In this document: one piece after another, positions 31,452 through 33,188 of the stretch
How the letters are laid out: each line of letters opens with the position of its first letter
Position numbering within the stretch: the first letter of the stretch is position 1
NCBI GenBank assembly: GCA_017469275.1
Contig: JAFUGT010000038.1
Span: 1-33,188, forward strand
Direction of reading: 5' to 3'
Source: Lachnospiraceae bacterium
GTDB lineage: Bacteria > Bacillota > Clostridia > Lachnospirales > Lachnospiraceae
Length of the DNA stretch: 33,188 nucleotides
Notes under the pieces: generated by a model
Seen by the model: the letters and a program-made list of their open reading frames with translations, nothing else
Told to the model about the DNA's origin: nothing
Databases searched by the model: none
Position numbers and translations under genes: made by a program

Positions 31452-33002
31452 GTGGAGGCAAGCTATTTGATTGCTTTTGCTATTATTTTAATCGTAGCTG
31501 TCGTTGCCACCTGGTTTATTGCTTCTAATTACCGTAAGAATGTGGTAGAGAAGAAAAATCATGATGCAATGGATAGATCGAGAGAGATCATAGATGAAGC
31601 TGTAAAAAATGCCGAAGCCAAGAAAAAGGAAATTCTCCTAGAAGCGAAGGAAGATTCAATTAGGACTAAGAATGATCTTGATAAAGAGATTAAAGATCGC
31701 CGTAATGAGGTTCAAAGAATGGAAAAGCGTCTGCTTTCCCGTGAAGAGAATCTTGATAAGAAGACTGATGCGATCGAGAAGAAAGAAGCCAACTTAGCAT
31801 CTAGAGAACAAGCCTTGGATAAGCAGAAGGCAAAAGTTGAAGAGCTTGAATCAAAGAAACTACAGGAACTGGAGAGAATCTCTGGATTAACCTCTGAACA
31901 AGCAAAAGAATATTTATTAAAGACTGTTGAAGATGATGTAAAACATGAAACTGCTGTTCTGATCAAGGAAATGGAGACCAGAGCAAAAGAAGAAGCTGGC
32001 AAGAAAGCAAAAGAATATGTTGTAACAGCTATACAGAAATGTGCTGTTGATCATGTTGCTGAGACAACAATTTCTTTGGTTCAATTACCGAATGATGAGA
32101 TGAAAGGTAGAATCATTGGTAGAGAGGGACGTAATATTCGTACCTTGGAAACAATGACGGGTGTAGATCTTATAATTGATGATACTCCTGAAGCTGTAAT
32201 CTTATCAAGTTTTGATCCGGTTAGAAGGGAAGTCGCAAGAATTGCACTCGAAAAATTAATTTTGGATGGAAGAATTCATCCTGCAAGAATCGAAGAGATG
32301 GTTGAAAAGGCTCAAAAAGAAGTTGAGCAGACAATGCGTGAAGAAGGAGAGAATGCTACCTTTGAGGTTGGTGTTCAGGGAATTCATCCTGAACTTATCC
32401 GTTTGTTAGGTAAGATGAAGTTCCGTACCAGTTACGGTCAGAACGCATTGAAACATTCAATGGAAGTTTCATTACTTTGTGGCCTTATCGCAGCTGAAGT
32501 CGGCGAAGATGTTCGTATGGCTAAGCGTGCCGGTTTATTGCATGATATTGGAAAGTCTGTTGATCATGAGATGGAAGGTTCTCATGTACAGATTGGTGTT
32601 GATCTCTGTAGAAAATACAAAGAGACTCCACTGATAATAAATGCAGTTGAAGCACATCATGGTGATGTAGAACCGGAATCTCTTATAGCATGTATAGTTC
32701 AGGCAGCAGATGCTATTTCTGCAGCAAGACCGGGTGCCAGAAGAGAAACTTTGGAAACATATACTACAAGATTAAAACAGTTAGAAGATATTGCCAATGA
32801 CTTTAAGGGTGTTGATAAATCTTTTGCAATTCAGGCAGGTAGAGAGATTCGTATAATGGTAGTTCCTGAGCAGGTAAATGATGCCGACATGGTACTCATG
32901 GCACGTGATATTTCAAAACGTATTGAAGATGAATTGAAGTATCCGGGTCAGATTAAGGTAAATATTATCCGTGAGTCCCGTGTGACGGATTATGCTAAAT
33001 AG
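31452..33002 (+). CDS. rny: Ribonuclease Y
   Basis: RNase Y is the membrane-bound endoribonuclease that initiates mRNA decay in many Firmicutes. The 516 residues show an N-terminal membrane helix (about 4-24), a long coiled coil (about 30-195), a KH RNA-binding domain with [12 protein letters not shown] (219-230), and an HD domain with the catalytic H364-D365 ([12 protein letters not shown]) and [12 protein letters not shown]. The start is GTG at 31452, with AAGGAGG 7 bases upstream. It has its own promoter after recX and a strong terminator after it. Length and layout are typical. Confidence 0.97.
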   Translation: MEASYLIAFAIILIVAVVATWFIASNYRKNVVEKKNHDAMDRSREIIDEAVKNAEAKKKEILLEAKEDSIRTKNDLDKEIKDRRNEVQRMEKRLLSREENLDKKTDAIEKKEANLASREQALDKQKAKVEELESKKLQELERISGLTSEQAKEYLLKTVEDDVKHETAVLIKEMETRAKEEAGKKAKEYVVTAIQKCAVDHVAETTISLVQLPNDEMKGRIIGREGRNIRTLETMTGVDLIIDDTPEAVILSSFDPVRREVARIALEKLILDGRIHPARIEEMVEKAQKEVEQTMREEGENATFEVGVQGIHPELIRLLGKMKFRTSYGQNALKHSMEVSLLCGLIAAEVGEDVRMAKRAGLLHDIGKSVDHEMEGSHVQIGVDLCRKYKETPLIINAVEAHHGDVEPESLIACIVQAADAISAARPGARRETLETYTTRLKQLEDIANDFKGVDKSFAIQAGREIRIMVVPEQVNDADMVLMARDISKRIEDELKYPGQIKVNIIRESRVTDYAK

Positions 33003-33022
33003 AGTTAACCGATACGAGTTCT

Positions 33023-33055
33023 GAGTCCGAAATTATCATTTCGGACTCTTTTTTT
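33023..33055 (+). terminator. Terminator of rny
   Basis: Perfect 11-bp stem GAGTCCGAAAT/ATTTCGGACTC (33023-33033 with 33038-33048), loop TATC, then seven T (33049-33055). The T-run overlaps the stop codon of the convergent minus-strand gene. Confidence 0.93.
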
Positions 33056-33188
33056 ATATAGCTAGACCCATCTGAACCTCCTCGTTTGGATTGATATCGT
33101 ACATCTTGTATTTCCAACGTTGGACAACCGGCACCTTGTTAACTTCATCAAAGTACTTATAGATACGAGAGACTAATTCTTCAATTGA
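33054..33188 (-). CDS. C-terminal 44 residues of an unidentified protein (partial)
   Basis: An open frame enters from the right edge and ends with TAA at 33056-33054. The visible residues, SIEELVSRIYKYFDEVNKVP followed by VVQRWKYKMYDINPNEEVQM and GLAI, look like genuine protein with charged and aromatic residues, no low complexity. I cannot name the family. It converges on rny, whose terminator T-run overlaps its stop codon. Confidence 0.65.
   Translation of the reverse strand, partial: SIEELVSRIYKYFDEVNKVPVVQRWKYKMYDINPNEEVQMGLAI

Overview
This low-GC, gene-dense window reads as a chromosomal core region of a Gram-positive anaerobe of the class Clostridia, most likely a Lachnospiraceae (Butyrivibrio, Pseudobutyrivibrio or Roseburia-like). 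The placement rests on gene order (eno-secG-rnr-smpB-ssrA; rpmB/yloU-fakA-recG; rsmD-coaD-ylbJ-ylbM; recA-recX-rny), strong Shine-Dalgarno sites, a Gram-positive LexA box before recA, and several short proteins of Lachnospiraceae type. I see no prophage, IS element, CRISPR array or tRNA.

Layout. 1-5402: a divergent enolase, then secG, rnr, smpB, a small T/E-rich membrane protein and tmRNA, a secretion and trans-translation/RNA-decay block. 5543-10278: a membrane protein with a cytoplasmic N-terminus, an OmpR-type response regulator and its histidine kinase, a lipoprotein and a lone cheV, an envelope-sensing and chemotaxis block that ends at a bidirectional terminator. 10387-12659: a small minus-strand protein (DUF6465-like), divergent from a 622-residue acidic/coiled-coil membrane protein of unknown role. 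12692-14623: hisH, hisF and a GNAT acetyltransferase. 14635-19967: a second lipoprotein, a stand-alone LysM protein, a rhomboid-fold protein lacking the catalytic His and ending in a zinc-ribbon-like tail, a 468-residue helical unknown, a 100-residue unknown, DUF2953 and YtfJ/GerW-like proteins, and a 49-residue membrane protein.

20025-24839: rpmB (minus) and yloU-fakA-recG (plus) leave from a strikingly symmetric divergent promoter. 24846-27347: rsmD, coaD and a coiled-coil protein, ending in a terminator that lies inside the coding sequence of the convergent ylbJ-like gene. 27269-29452 (minus): tmcAL (ylbM) followed by ylbJ-like. 29601-33055: LexA-controlled recA-recX, then rny with a leader hairpin and a strong terminator. 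The window closes with the 3' end of an unidentified minus-strand gene.

Most genes are housekeeping. The points I rate highest are the enolase with altered active-site loops at the canonical eno locus, the zinc-ribbon pseudo-rhomboid, the large acidic membrane protein, the 49-residue membrane protein, the symmetric rpmB/yloU promoter, and the terminator encoded within the opposite-strand ylbJ-like gene. I found no clear new defence or mobile system.
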